Below, piece by piece: positions 33,477-45,838 of a stretch of DNA of 64,000 nucleotides. The notes beneath the pieces are model-generated. The model had not been told where the DNA came from and did no database searches. It saw only the letters and a list, made by a program, of their open reading frames with translations. The translations under genes and the position numbers were made by a program. The stretch covers positions 247,968,908 to 248,032,907 of the forward strand of contig NC_048298.1 in NCBI RefSeq assembly GCF_013100865.1, in the 5' to 3' direction. Numbering within the stretch: position 1 is the first letter of the stretch; the number at the start of each line of letters is the position of its first letter. The DNA is from Trachemys scripta elegans. Its lineage: Eukaryota > Chordata > Testudines > Emydidae.

Positions 33477-34700
33477 CCTTGGTACTGTTTCTTTAAGGGC
33501 CTGGGGCCAGGAGCCTTGCAGAGAAAGCAGGACAAGGCCCCCTCTCTCCCAAGCAATTGGAGATGAGTTGGGAAAAGGGGACAAGCATAAATGCTGATGC
33601 CTCCTCCCTCATAGCTAGGGCCCTACTAAATTCACGGCCATGAAAAACATGTCACAGACTGTGAAATCTGTTCTGCCCTGTGAAATCTGGTCTTTTATGT
33701 ATTTTTACCCAATAGCAGCATTTTTCTAACTGGGGGTTCTGACCTAAAAGGGGGTTGCACGGCTATTGCAGGGGTGTTATGGTACTGTCATCCTTACTTC
33801 TGCACTGCCTTCAGACCCGGGTGGCTGGAGAGTGGCGGCTCATCTCTGATGATTGGGCACTCATCTCTGAAGGCAGCACCCTGCCAGCAGCAGCACAGAA
33901 ATAAGGGTGGCGTGGTATGGGTGGGTCATATGGGGGGTTGTCATGGGCTTTACATGTTTATAGTTTGCCGTTTTAAAATACATATTCATGCTTTGTTACA
34001 ACACTGTGAAATTTAAGATTTAAATATCTGAAACTGTGAAATTCAAGATTTAAAAAATGCTATGACCATGAAATTTACGAAAATGGACCGTGAATTTGGC
34101 AGGGCCATGCTCATAACAGTGCAGATGCCTGCAGATACTGCAGGAAGTAAGAAGAGTCCTGCAGGGCCCTGTGTGAGCCGGGGAAAGACAGCAGCAGAGG
34201 AAAGGCTGCCTGCTCAACCCTCCCAGCCTGAGAGGGGAAGGCTTGACTGGGAGAAGGGCCAGTTGAAGGAAAAGCTGCCTGAGGCTGTATGGCTGGTCTA
34301 AAGTCCATTCCAACTCCAAGGAGGAGAGCTAGGAGGCTTCTGTCTTAAGGAGAAGGACAGAGGGATTGTCTTAAGTACAACCTAGCTCCAGGAGGTAGAC
34401 CTGAATCTCCTGAACAGAGAAGGAAATTGACCAGGACTCTTCAATGGACACAGACTGTGTGTGAACTTGAGCAGCTAAATAAGTGAGTTACCCTCTGTAG
34501 AATGAATGAATAAACCAGACCCTGCAAAGTAGGGTTGAATCATCTGGTCTGGGTAATTGTTTGAAAAGACCCAAGGGGAGTTAAGCTCAATGTAACTGCA
34601 GCCCCATGATGGACCATAAGGGGGCGATGCTGGAGAAAAATGCCCTATGACTATGCAATTCTGGAGTAACTCCACTGAGTGAAAAGGGCACTAGTATACC
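33477..34700 (+). mobile_element. LTR-like repeat split by a hAT
   Basis: GGTACTGTTTCTTTAAGGGC at the left and GAATGAATAAACCAGACCC at 34503 (polyadenylation-like) suggest another LTR. The hAT 33616-34109 interrupts it. The ends are not defined. Confidence 0.4.
33616..34109. mobile_element. hAT element with 8-bp TSD
   Basis: Ends TAGGGCCCTACTAAATTCAC and GTGAATTTGGCAGGGCCATG are inverted repeats. Flanks CTCATAGC (33608-33615) and CTCATAAC (34110-34117) differ at one base. The 3' half has repeated AAATTTAAGATTTAAA words. No transposase frame. Confidence 0.85.
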
Positions 34701-36628
34701 TGAGATCAAAATCTGTCCCCTAGTGTTCTCTGGGCCTCTCAAGACTGAAACCTAAGTAAATCTGAATACAGGTCTCTGGAACTGAAGATCTGGGGCATTA
34801 GTCCACATTAACGACAAGCAGTCTTTCCACAATATGTTGTAGGAAAATCTACCTTTTTCTTGAGCTTTTCTACCTTCCTTTTAATCTTTGAACTTTGAGT
34901 TCAGTGGTTTATCAAGATGACTCACCTGCTCCTGTGACCAAACCATTCAATCTCATGCAGGAATCTGATATTATTTGGTACTTTTGAAATTTATATTAGC
35001 ATATATTAACATGCATTAACTTTATTAAAAAGCAACAATTTATTTGCTGCTTTGTTCTTTCAGATATGATCCACTGGTCTGTAACAATTTTTTGAAACTC
35101 TTGTAGCAAAACCATATTACAAAGTCACACAGTAGTGGGCAAATTAGATGCATGTTCATATTTTTACATAAAATGCATCTGCAAAGAGACAGATAGACAT
35201 CTTGCAATTGAAAACCCATAATTTGATGTGCTGTTCTAATAATTCATTAGGGAATCCAAAGATTATACTATATAAATTTTCAAAAATGAAATACAAAGAA
35301 CTGAAATAATCAGGAAACCAAGCCAACTAACAAGCTGAAAATGTAGATGTAACTTTTTTCCTCTTTAGATATTACAGGAAAATACAAAGGAGATATTCTT
35401 CTCTTGATGTACAGTTAAAGACCCACTAGCACGCTACATTCAAAGGCGAGTATATACTCCATGTATTTTGAATGATATAGTTCATTCCATTATATCAGTA
35501 CACACATTCTAAAGCAATGTAAAATAATTGAAGGCCAACATGGACAGCTTTATAAAATACACTAGGCTCAATCATAACTTAGCACAGCCCACAGTGCTTT
35601 AAGAGGTGATGCAGAAGTATTCTGCCCCAGTGGGAGCTCCTAGAGGCACCTTAATTCAGGTAGTTACATAGGGCCAGAATATGGAGCCAGAACAACTTTA
35701 CACTAGCTGAGGATCTGAACGCCTCCAGGACTAGAGGAGGAATATGGCTATCGATGAACTGTCTAGCTCTGGCACTTGCTAGAAAGGGCATTCTTGGGCT
35801 CGAGTGCACTGCACTCTCTGCACTCAAGAGAGCACGGGGGCCTATATTTGTGCCAGCTCTCCACACACATACACAAGAGGTGTAAAGCTCCTTATGGTTC
35901 CTCATCACCACTTGCACACTATGGCATAGCCAGATGCAATCTGGCACAACAGTTAGAAAGAACCTGCATTATATATAGTAGCATGAGCAAACATAATTGT
36001 GCCCTCATTTTTTATTGTATTAATTGCCAGAATAAATATTATTAATGTCTATTGGTTTGTCTACCAATATTTGCACCAGCAAGAATAGTTTTGCAGTTAT
36101 TTGTGACCGCAAAAAATGACGTCCGCAGAAAGTGGCCTGTTTTTGCATGGTAGCCCCTATCTTCTGCATGTGTATATGTCCCATTTTCTGGTTTATCTTC
36201 TAAAAGACACAAGCATTAAACTATTTGCTACTTAGGAGTTTATTTGCTCTTGCAATTTATTCCTTGTCCAAAGTCATAAGCCTATAATCCTCCCTCTTTT
36301 AAATCACTGCTTGGATGTGGTGGAAAAAATTGTCACAAATGGATGACTGCGGTCAGGAAGGGTGAAATTGGCATTTAGCACATTGACATTAAGCCATTTA
36401 GCACATTGACTTCGGTGGGAGATGCAGAAGTTCATTACCTCTTAGGGTTTGCCCTTTAGGCAAGGTTTAAAATTGGATCTAACTGGTGTGAAGTTCCTTG
36501 GGCAGACCTTCTGCACAGGGGTGAATTTCACATGAAGGAATAATCCTCAGGAGCAAACAAATAATCCTAAGAATCAAAAATCGTGTCCATTAATGTTTTC
36601 AGCTTTGTTGAGGCTTTGTTGGTCCCAA
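34701..36628. other. AT-rich non-coding interval
   Basis: No supported exon or repeat terminus. A frame at 35651-35947 (- strand) overlaps one on the other strand and has no motif. Confidence 0.45.
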
Positions 36629-36656
36629 AATGTTAGAGAGACAAGGTGGGTGAGGT

Positions 36657-37052
36657 CATAGGCACTGACTCCGTGGGTGCTCTGGGGATGGAGCATCCAC
36701 AGGAAAAAAATGGTGGATGCTGAGCACCCACTGGCAGCCCCCCTACCAGAACCTCCCCCTCTCTCCAGCACCTCCTGCCCACTGGCTGATCAGCGCCTCC
36801 CCTTTCCTCCCAGCACCTACCACCTGCTGTGGCTCAGCTGTTTTGTGGCATCTGGAGGCGCTGGAGGGGAGGGGAGGAGCGATGGCACAGTGTGCTCGGG
36901 GAATGGGGAGGAACTGGCTGGGGAAGAGGCAGGGTGGGGATGGGAAGAAGCAGGGCGGGGGTGAGGCCTGGGGGAAAGGGTAGAGTGGGGGTGGGGCCTG
37001 GGCAGAGCCAGCAGGGACCACCCTCTGACAGATTATAAACTTGGCACCTATG
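36657..37052. mobile_element. hAT element (CATAGG family) with 8-bp TSD
   Basis: Ends CATAGGCACTGACTCC and AACTTGGCACCTATG. The TSD is GGTGAGGT (36649-36656)/GGTGAAGT (37053-37060). The body is GC-rich. Same family as 37716-38798 and 55429-55835, in opposite orientation. Confidence 0.85.
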
Positions 37053-37101
37053 GGTGAAGTAATATCTTTTATTGGACCAGCTTCTGTTGGTGAAAGAGAC
37101 A

Positions 37102-37277
37102 GGGCAGGTCTACACTTAATATTGGGACAGCTGCACCAATGCAGTTGTGCTGCTGTAGCACTTTAATGAAGACGCTCTATGCTGATAGGAGAGAGCTGGT
37201 AGCTATCTGGGCGGGATTTTTCACACCCCTGAGCAAAGTAAGTTATACTAAAGTAATTCTATAGTGTGGACCTGCCC
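37102..37277. mobile_element. Harbinger-type MITE, 3-bp TSD ACA
   Basis: Ends GGGCAGGTCTACACTT and GTGTGGACCTGCCC are flanked by ACA at 37099-37101 and 37278-37280. 176 bp. Confidence 0.8.
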
Positions 37278-37715
37278 ACAAGCATTCAAGCTTCACAGAG
37301 CTCTTCTTCGGGTATGCGAAAGGTGCTCAGAGTATCATAGCTAAACACATGGTGGAACAGATTGTTTAGCATAGTTCCTAACACATGTAGTAAGAGATCA
37401 TTCAAAGTAAAGTGGCCAATTAACACCTCTGCAGTCATGGGACAAAAAAGGGGGGTTAGTGGATGTGATGGGGTGCTTACCTCATACAAGGTCTGAGTAG
37501 TGATAAAGGGCCAATTAACCTTATAGGCTTCACCTCAGGAGAGGCAAGGCTGATAAGCTTTGAGCTGAATATGAAGCCCAACTAGACAGGTACAGGCTGG
37601 GCTTGAATTAAGCTAGGAAGATGAGCGTGAGGGGGGCTGCAGGGAGGAGCTCCGCAGTCACTCCCTAGAAAGAAAGGAGGTTGGCTAGGCACAAGGAGGA
37701 GTTTGTGGGGGCGAG

Positions 37716-38798
37716 CACAGGTGCCAGCTTCCAACTTTGCCTGGGGGTGCTGAACCCCCATTCAGCCCCAGGCTCCACCCCCACTCCACACCTTCCCCCA
37801 AGTCCCCACTCCCACCCTACCTCTTCCTCGCCTCTTCCCACCCAGTTCTGACCCTCTCCCCCAAGCATGCTCCTCACTCCTCCCCCTCACTCCCAGCACT
37901 GTCTGCATGCCACAGAACAGCTGATCCACAGCAGACGGGAGGTGCTGGGGGGGACGGAGGGGTGCTTGGCTGCCCGGTGGGTCCTAAGCATCCACTAATT
38001 TTTTTCCGTGGGTGCTCCAGCCCTGGAGCACCCACGGAGTCAGCACCTGTCATAAACAGATAGTTAAGGGTTAATGCCTCTTTTACCTGTAAAGGGTTAA
38101 GAAGTTCACCTAGCCTAGCTGACACCTGACCAGAGGAACTAATGGGAGGACAAGATGGTTCAAAGGGAAGGAGGGAAGTTCCCTTTGTCTGGGTCAGTTT
38201 CACTTTTGACCAGAGGGAAAAGATCCAGAATTCAGCCTCTTATTAAGTAGTGAGTATTAGTGAAGGAAATAAATAAGTTTATGTTTATTTCTTTGTAACC
38301 TGTCTTGTGCAATTAGAGAAATCATCAAATTGGGTATTTGGGTATTTTTTGTGTAACTAAAAGTTTTGGTTTTCCAGGGGAACATCCTCTGTGTTTGGAA
38401 TCTGTTGTCTCTGAGAGTAGCTGGTATGCTAATCTCTCCCAGAGGGTTTTCTTTTACTTTTCTTTGCTTTAATTAAAAGCCTTTTTTTATACCTAATTGA
38501 TTTTTCCTTGTTTTTAGATCCAAGAGGGTTGGATCTGGATCCACCAGGAGTTGGTGGGAGAAAGAAGGGGGGATGGTTAATTTCTTCTTGTTTTAAGTTC
38601 CAAGGGGTTTGGATCTGTGTTCACCAGGGAATTAGTGAAGAGTCTCTCAAGGCTACCCAGGGAAGGGAATTAGTGCTTGGGAGTGGTTGCAGCCAGATCA
38701 GATCTAAGCTGTTAATTGAGCTTAGAGCTTCTCATGCAGGTCCCCCACATCTGTACCCTAAAGTTCAGAGTGGGGAAGGAACCTTGACAGCACCTATG
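37716..38798. mobile_element. hAT element (CATAGG family) containing a solo LTR
   Basis: Ends CACAGGTGCCAGCTTCC and GGAGTCAGCACCTATG (split by the LTR). The TSD is GGGGCGAG (37708-37715)/GGGGCAAG (38799-38806). The body is C-rich. Confidence 0.85.
38048..38789 (+). mobile_element. Solo LTR, family B, TSD GCACC
   Basis: It begins TGTCATAAACAGATAG and ends GGAACCTTGACA. GCACC is duplicated at 38043-38047 and 38790-38794. It shares the CCTTGTTTTxAGATCCAAG duplication and the 3' third with the LTR at 24495-25321. Confidence 0.92.
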
Positions 38799-39510
38799 GG
38801 GGCAAGTAAGACCTGAGATCCTGTCCTGGACTACAGAGTCTGGCAAGGAACCAAGAGGGGGGAGTAGCCACTGGGATCAGAGCAAGCATGGGCTGGTAAA
38901 CCCAGGGGTGGGCCAGGACATAGAGAAGTAATATAGGAAGGAGATCAGGGAAACAGCAACAGGGTCTGAGATTGAGTAGACCACAGTTGTTAGGCATAGG
39001 GCACCTGGGCCGGAACTCAGAGCAGAAGGCAGGCCCAGGTTCCCCGATCAGCCACTGGTAAAGTGACACTCAACCTGGACTTGGACCAGAAGACTGCCTG
39101 ACACAGCATATGGGTTGCTTGTCCAATGAGATTTTAATACCCTGGAAGGGGAGGACAATAGAGACCTCTCCAGAAGGCCGAGCCATGAGGAGGGAGCACC
39201 TTGAATTATGACGAGGGAGTCACCTGGCTCCAGAGAGAGCAAGACCACAGGGTGAGAACCTGAAGGAGGGGGCATCAGAGTTGTCATGAGCTAATCCCCA
39301 GATGTGGTCATTAGGAGGCACCACATCAGTGAGTAGTGTATCCCATGACAGTGGGTTGCAGATTGTTGTAATAAGCCATAAATCCTGTGTCTTGATTATG
39401 ACCACAATTTTTAGTCTCTTATAAAATTATGAACTTAAGCTCACAGGCTCGTCCTTTGAAAGTGTTGTGCAGTTCCTTTGAGGATGAGGACAATATCCTC
39501 ATTAATAACC

Positions 39511-40608
39511 AAGGTCAAGATTCTGCCACCCTTACTCATGTTACGAGGCACTTTACTCAGTCTCCTGGGGCTCATTGGCACTAATTGCGGCATAAGGGTC
39601 TACTCGGTGCAAACACTATTTGTGGGAATGGCTGTCTTGTTTTGAGTGGAATGGCAAGAAAAGCAATTGCTATTTAAATAAACTTTGTGTTTTGGTGAAC
39701 TTATATGTTTTTTCAAGTAAATTACTTTTGTACTTTTTTATCTTCCCGTCTGTATTTTTTTTTCTGTTTTTATTATTTATTTAAACTTGGGCCAAATTCT
39801 CTGGTCCATTAGGGCAGCTTGTTGTGGAATTTTGATGCAAATTGCCTAGAGTTTAGTTAGATGTTATGCAAAGCAAAAATAAATAAGTAAACATTTAAAA
39901 ATATTCTACTAGCCAAATAAACATTAGGTCAGTGAAAATTCAAAAATCACTTTTGGCCCTTAATAGCTGAGTGGCTTGGAAGTACTATAAATGCCAAATA
40001 TTTGACTTTTCCATGTACCTTTTATCTTCTCTTACATATAAACCAAATACAGGAAAAACAACCTACATTTTCTCTGAAGTTTCATTAACGGTCTAACCTT
40101 TCAGTAAGAAATGGCATTTTGGAAATGCCACCTTCAGCTTGACTGTTGATCCAATTACTAAAGGAAAAGATTACCTAGAAAGTAGGAAGTGGAAGGGAAA
40201 TAGCCCAGCCATTAACCACGTGTTAACCTTTAATGGCTCACAAAGCTGTTATAGTTCTATTTTCTGTTTGTGCCCTGTGACTTCACTTATCTGGTCTGCA
40301 GTGCACCCAGCATTTCTTTTGCAGGTCTGAGATGACTCGCCATGCAGTTGATCATTAGTGCCCTCAGCCAGAAGATCTTCACTTACTATGTAGTCTTAAA
40401 AGAGAGACCCAGCGAACATTACCAGTTGAAATGATGGCATTTTATTTTATTTGTTCATTCTTTTTTTTTTTATATCTAATTGGCTTCCGCTATCTCTTCC
40501 ATTTGTCTCCTATGCAGTAGAAATAATGGCCCTGAAGGTCATACTTTCTAACAGTCTTCAAATGGCTTTCATTTCTCTTTGTATCTAGGAAATTATAACC
40601 CCCCCCCC
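39511..40608. other. AT-rich non-coding interval
   Basis: No supported feature. Confidence 0.45.
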
Positions 40609-40635
40609 ACACACACACACACACACACACACACA
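40609..40635. repeat. (CA)n microsatellite after a C run
   Basis: About 13 CA units preceded by ten C residues. Confidence 0.9.
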
Positions 40636-40679
40636 TCACAGTATTCCCAGACTGCCTCCCACATATTTGTGAATTTATC

Positions 40680-40850
40680 CTCACTGTAGCCCAATGAAGT
40701 AGGAAAATATTATTTCCATTTTACAGATGGAAAATTAAGGCAAACAGAGGTAAAATGATTTGCCCAAGGCCACACACTGGGCTTATGCCAGGAGCTAAAC
40801 CCTTATATTTTGAGTCCTAGCCCAGAGCCTTAACCACAAGGCTGCCCTTC
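40680..40850 (-). repeat. MIR/CORE-SINE relic
   Basis: CATTTTACAGATGGAAAATT, TTGCCCAAGGCCACACACTG and GCCTTAACCACAAGGCTGCC occur in consensus order. Confidence 0.7.
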
Positions 40851-42284
40851 CTCCCTTCAAAGGCTTCAAACCTGCTTTAGGAGCAAAAAGTAACACTTCC
40901 TTCCAGGGGGTAGGAAAGAAGAGACCCTCCCCACCCCCTCACAACTGCAGCAGCTAGGAAGAGAGGCCCTGCACCCATAATCACACAACACTTCCTAGCA
41001 GCCAGCAGGAGAGAGAAGAGAGACACCACCAGATTCTAGGAGGGAAAAGAAAACATGGGGACAACATATAAATTGCACACCAAGGAACCTGTGCAGACTT
41101 TGATCCATGAGAGTTGCCACTGATGCTGATGGGGAATTCAAACAACATTGTTGCTAATTCTTGAGTTTGTTATCGTGAGTCTTGTGATATGTGGTGTTTT
41201 TCTTGGAGCCCCATCTCCTGGAGGCATGTGATTAAGTAAGAATCTCAGTTTTCATTTAAAGAAAAAGTAAATATCTAGCCCTTGTATTTAGAGATTTAAA
41301 ATGCCACCTACAGGCTCAGAAACTAGAAAGCTAATAAAAACAACTCAACATTTATTCCTTTTTTCCCAAAATCTCATGACTTCTAACAAAATCTTATGGT
41401 TTGGGGTTGCCTGATTCATGTTTTTTGAATACTTGGGATTGGCAGTACTGAAATGTAGATAGATCAAGAGCAATATCTGATGATCAGAATAGTGTGATGT
41501 GTTTGCAGGTTTTACATCTAATTAATTCCACTCAAAGAGCAAAGCATTAGAAGGAACATTGCTGCTACGACCACGCTGAGTGCTTGGACACATGCCATCC
41601 TCACTTCCCCATTTGCATTAGCAAGCCTGAGACAATGCTGAACAGTATCTTCTAGCTTATTTACAAGACTTTTGTTATTTCTCCTGTGCTGTTTTTAAAT
41701 GTTTCTCTTTTCTCCTATGGCAGCTATTCCAAAAGTTGAGTGGCTGCGCTAACCAGATGCTTTAGATTTGAAAATTCATTGCAATGTTGAAAAAACATTC
41801 AGTTGTGACTCTTGATATTTTCAATGCACTACAATCTGCTACTCTGAGCTGCTCCTACAACAGGAGCAGAATGTTACATTACAAAGGCTTGCAGACTGCT
41901 TGGAGATTGAAGATGGATGTATAACTCTATTCTACTCCTATGCAAAATACCAGCCTCCTCTCCTAAATGACAAATGTGATCCTAAACTAACATTCCCCAT
42001 GTGACAAAAGGGAGGAGGAGGACGACAGAGCTGGAGAACTAAAGGTGGAATATTGGAACATATAACACAAAATTACTGCCGCCCTGAGTGACAACAACAC
42101 TTCCTTATTGGCATCACCAAATCATGGAGAAAATATGGGCAGCCAGATGGACTTGGACTCAGACATTACATAGCAAGGCAAAGACAAAAGCCATACTGTT
42201 GTTACTTTGAAGGAGTCTCAAGGGAGAGCATATAGTCAGAAATCCATGGACTAGGACTTTGTCATTCTCACCTATTGGACCGTC
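40851..42284. other. Non-coding interval
   Basis: No supported exon or repeat end. Confidence 0.45.
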
Positions 42285-42385
42285 TGTAAGAACATAGGAA
42301 TGGCCATACTGCATTGGACCAAAGGTTCGCCTAGTCCAGGATGCTGTTTCTGACCAAATGGTTCCAGATAACAAGGCTTGGACAC
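42285..42385 (-). mobile_element. CR1 3' UTR fragment
   Basis: AAGAACATAGGAATGGCCAT and GGACCAAAGGTTCGCCTAGT match the CR1 3' UTR read on the - strand (compare 14425-14500). Confidence 0.8.
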
Positions 42386-44062
42386 ATCTTCCTTTTGTAA
42401 AGGGAAATCATGCCTCACCAATCTATAAGAATTCTTCAAGGCAATCAAGAAACATGTGGCAAAGGGTGATCGAGTGTATATAGTGATCTAGTGCAGTGGT
42501 TTTCAACCAGAGGTCCGGGGCCACCTAGAGGGCATCGAACAGGTTTCGGGAGGGCTCCAAGCAGAGCCAGCACTAGACTCGCTTGAGCCCTGCCACCCGG
42601 GGCTGAAGCTGAAGCCTGAGCAATGTAGCTTTGCGGAGACCCCTGTGACATGGAGTCCCAGGCAATTGCCCTGCTTGCTGCACACTAATGCCGACCCTGG
42701 CTTTTATATGCAGAAAACCAGCTATCGCGGCCCAGGTGGGCTGTGGAGTTTTTATAGCGTGTTGGGGGGCCTCAGAAAGAAAAAGGTTGAGAACCTCTGA
42801 TCTAGTGTATATAGTGACAAGGTCCCTCACCAAAGGCTCTTAAGCAAAGTAAGCAATCATGGGATAAAAGGGAAGCTCCTCTCATTGACCAGTAACAGGT
42901 TAAAAGACCTGAAACAGAGGAGAGGAATAAATGGTCGGTTTTCACAATGGAGAGGAGTAAATAGCGGTGCTCCATAAGGATCTGTACTGGGGCCAGTGCT
43001 ATTCAACATATTCATAAATGATCTGGAAAAAGGTGAAAACAGTGGCAAAGTTTGCAGATGATACAAAATAACTCAAGATAGTTAAGTCCAAAACAGACTG
43101 CGGAGAGTTACAAAGGGATATCACAAAACTGGATGACTGGGCAACAAAATGGCAGATGAAATTCAATGTTGATAAATACAAAGTGATGCATATTGGAAAA
43201 CTTAATCCCAACTATACATACCAAATGTTGGGGTCTAAATTAGCTGTTACTGCTCAAGAAAGAGATCTGGATGTCATTGTGGACAGTTCTCTGAAAACAT
43301 CTGCTCAATGTGCAGTAGCAGTCAATTAAAGCTAACAGAATGATAGGAACCATTAGGAAAGGGATAGATAATAAGATAGAAAATATCATGATGGCACTGT
43401 ATAAATCCATGATATGCTCACACCTTGAATACTGCGTGTAGTCTGGTTGCCCCATCTCAAAAAAGATATATTAGAATTAAAAAAAGTACAGAGAAGGGCA
43501 AGGAAAATGATTGGCGTATGGAACAGCTCCTGTATTAGGAGAGATTTAAAAGACTGGGACTGTTCAACTTAGAAAAGAGGTGACAAAGGGGGGTTATAAT
43601 AGAGGTCTATAAAACCATGACTTGTGTGGAGAAAGTGAATAAGGAAGTGTTTTTATCCTTCACATAACAAAAGAATCAGGGATCACCCAATTAAATTAAT
43701 AGGCAGCAGATTTAAAACAAACATAAAGAAGTCCCACAATGCACAGTCAACCCATGAAACTCATTGCCAGGGGATGTTGTGAAGGCCATAAATATAACTG
43801 GGTTCAAAAGAGAATTAGATAAGTTCATGAAGGTTAGATCCATCGATGGCTATTAGCCAAGATGATCAGGGATGCATCCCTATGCTCTGGGTGTCCCTAA
43901 ACCTGTTAGAAACTGGGCCTCAATGACAGCGGATGGATCGCTCGATAATTGCCCTGTTCTGTTCATTCCCTCTGAAGCACCTAGCACTGGTCAGTGTTGG
44001 AAGACAGGATACTGGCTAGATGGATTGACCCAGTATAACCGTTCTTATGTTCTTACGATGCT
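42386..44062 (+). pseudogene. CR1 LINE ORF2 (RT palm to C-terminus) and 3' UTR, with a hAT inserted
   Basis: The + strand carries the CR1 reverse transcriptase from the conserved SGAP-GSVLGPVLFNIFINDL block at 42970 (a stop replaces the usual Gln) and the FADDTK catalytic motif at 43051-43068. It continues through ISKLDDWATKWQMKFNVDKY-like sequence, the VQRRARKMIG region at 43490, GLFNLEKR and the 3' UTR ending GTTCTTATGTTCTTA at 44055. Multiple stops and frameshifts break it. The hAT 42494-42799 is inserted near its upstream end. Confidence 0.8.
42494..42799. mobile_element. hAT element with perfect 8-bp TSD
   Basis: Ends CAGTGGTTTTCAACC and GGTTGAGAACCTCTG. ATCTAGTG is duplicated exactly at 42486-42493 and 42800-42807. 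306 bp, non-coding. Confidence 0.92.
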
Positions 44063-44810
44063 CTCCTCTTGGCTGAATAACTTTTTAACATAATTGAATA
44101 GTTTGCATCATCACATTTTAAGCCCAATCACTGAAGGCTTTTTGTGTTTTTGAAATGCCTTTCTCTGATTGCCCAAACAAGAAAGCCACGTAGTTATAGA
44201 TTGGAGTGAAAAATTCTTTGCTACTAAAAACTAAGTGTCTGCTTCCAGAGGAGGTTGGATATTTCTTCTAAATTTATCAAGGATAAGTTCATAGACTAAA
44301 TACGTACAATAAAACTCTGCCTCCTGCTGGTTGATCCTATTGTGTTCAAGGAAACAGGATTTTATGTACATTCTTTGTAAATAAATGGGGTTATTTAAAA
44401 GAGTATGCCTGACTCCATCATCAATTTTTCTTCTTAATGCAAACAACCCACAAGGCCCTGAATGTTAGCTAACGATCCAGGCCAAAATGGAAGACAAAAT
44501 ATAAAATAGGAACAGTAAAGATGTTGAATTAAGAGAATAGTAATGGGACACAGAGGGGTTGATTTACTGGGATTACACCTACATAAAAGCGAAGTGGTGA
44601 ATCTGGACCTTAGTCTTTCATCTTTAGGGTACTGGTTTAAACTTGGTTCTGGCTGGTATTAGTTGAAAGATATTACCATCTGACATCTATTCACTGAGTT
44701 ATGTTTACCATCACAATGACACTAGCTTACAGAGTCCCTGAGGAGACCAACAACTGAATTTGCATCGCAGCGCTCATGGCAGGCTCGTCAGATCAGTACT
44801 GAGGCATACA
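44063..44810. other. Non-coding interval
   Basis: No supported feature. Confidence 0.45.
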
Positions 44811-45089
44811 GGGTATGACGACACTTAAAGCGCTACAGGAGCACAGCCGCACTGCTGTAGTGCTTCAATGTAGACACTAGTTATGCGGACGGGAGGGGCT
44901 CTCCCATTGGTGTACATGACCCATGTCCCTGAGAGGCAGTAGCTAGCTCAAAGGGAGGATTCTTCCATTGACCTAGCGCTGTCTACACGGGGAGTTAGGT
45001 TGGTATAGCTACATCTCTCATGGGTGTGCACTTTCCACACGCTGAGAGACACAGCTATCCCGATGTAAGTTTCTAGTGTAGGCCAGCCC
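44811..45089. mobile_element. Harbinger-type MITE (decayed copy)
   Basis: Starts GGGTATGACGACACTT and ends CTAGTGTAGGCCAGCCC. The interior (GCGCTACAGGAGCACAGC, TTGGTATAGCTACATC) matches the family of 5639-5917 in the opposite orientation. TSD uncertain. Confidence 0.65.
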
Positions 45090-45129
45090 ATATGCTGAGA
45101 AGCTTGCACTGCTGCTTCACATGCTCTAC

Positions 45130-45838
45130 CTGTTCGATAGATAAAGAGAAAGACAGAAAATATCATATTGCCTCTATATAAATCCATGGTACGCCCACAC
45201 CTTGAATACTGTGTGCAGATATGGTTGCCTCATTTCAAAAAAGATATATTGGAATTGGAAAAGGTTCAGAAAAGGGCAACAAATATTATTAGGGGTATAG
45301 ATTAAGAGGAGAGATTAATAAGACTGGGACTTTTTAGCTTGGAAAAGAGGCGACTAAGGGGGGATATGATAGAGGTCTATAAAATCATGAGTGGTATAGA
45401 GAAAGTAAATAAGGAAGTGTTATTTACTCCTTCTCATAATACAAGAACAAGGGGCCACCAAATGAAATTAAGAGGTAGCAGGTTTAAAACAAACACAAGA
45501 AAGTATTTTTTCACACAATGCACTGTTAACCTCTGGAGCTCCTTGCCAGAGGGTGTTGTGAAGGCCAGTACTATAATGGGGTTCAAAAGGGAGCTAGATA
45601 GATTCATGGCAGATAGGTCCATCAATGGCTATTAGTCAGGATGGGCAGGGATGGTGTCCCTAGCTTCTGTTTGCCAGAAGCTGGGATTGGGTGACAGGGG
45701 ATGGATCACTTGATGATAACCTGTCTGTTCATTCCCTTATTGGCACCTGCCATTGGCCACTGTCAGAGGACAGGATACTGGGCTTGATGGACCTTTGGTC
45801 TGACCCAGTATGGCCGTTCTAATGTTCTTATGTTCTTC
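45130..45838 (+). mobile_element. CR1 LINE, 3' end
   Basis: The frame 45339-45635 gives EKRRLRGDMIEVYKIMSGIE, GHQMKLRGSRFKTNTRKYFF and VNLWSSLPEGVVKA. Upstream SMVRPHLEYCVQIWL-like sequence and a full 3' UTR ending GTTCTTATGTTCTT are present. Less decayed than the copy at 42386. Confidence 0.92.

Larger units (their letters stand above)
37464..39350 (+). mobile_element. Solo LTR, family D, carrying a hAT and another LTR
   Basis: It begins TGTGATGGGGTGCTTACC and ends GTATCCCATGACA. Flanks GTGGA (37459-37463) and GTGGG (39351-39355) are a 5-bp TSD with one change. Without the hAT insert the LTR is about 0.8 kb. No internal retroviral sequence adjoins it. Confidence 0.75.
36629..39510 (-). mobile_element. 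Penelope-like 3' region, host of a four-level nest
   Basis: Remaining pieces are 36629-36656 (GAGACAAGGTGGGTGAGGT), 37053-37101 (ATATCTTTTATTGGACCAGC), 37278-37463 (CACAGAGCTCTTCTTCGG, TGGAACAGATTGTTTAGCAT) and 39351-39510 (GCAGATTGTTGTAATAAGCC, AGGCTCGTCCTTTGAAAGTG). They read as one repeat once the insertions are removed. I recall it as turtle Penelope-related sequence. No coding region remains. Confidence 0.55.

Noticed and set aside
36677..37038. Overlapping Pro-, Gly- and Trp-rich frames
   Set aside because: GC-rich hAT body (36657-37052).
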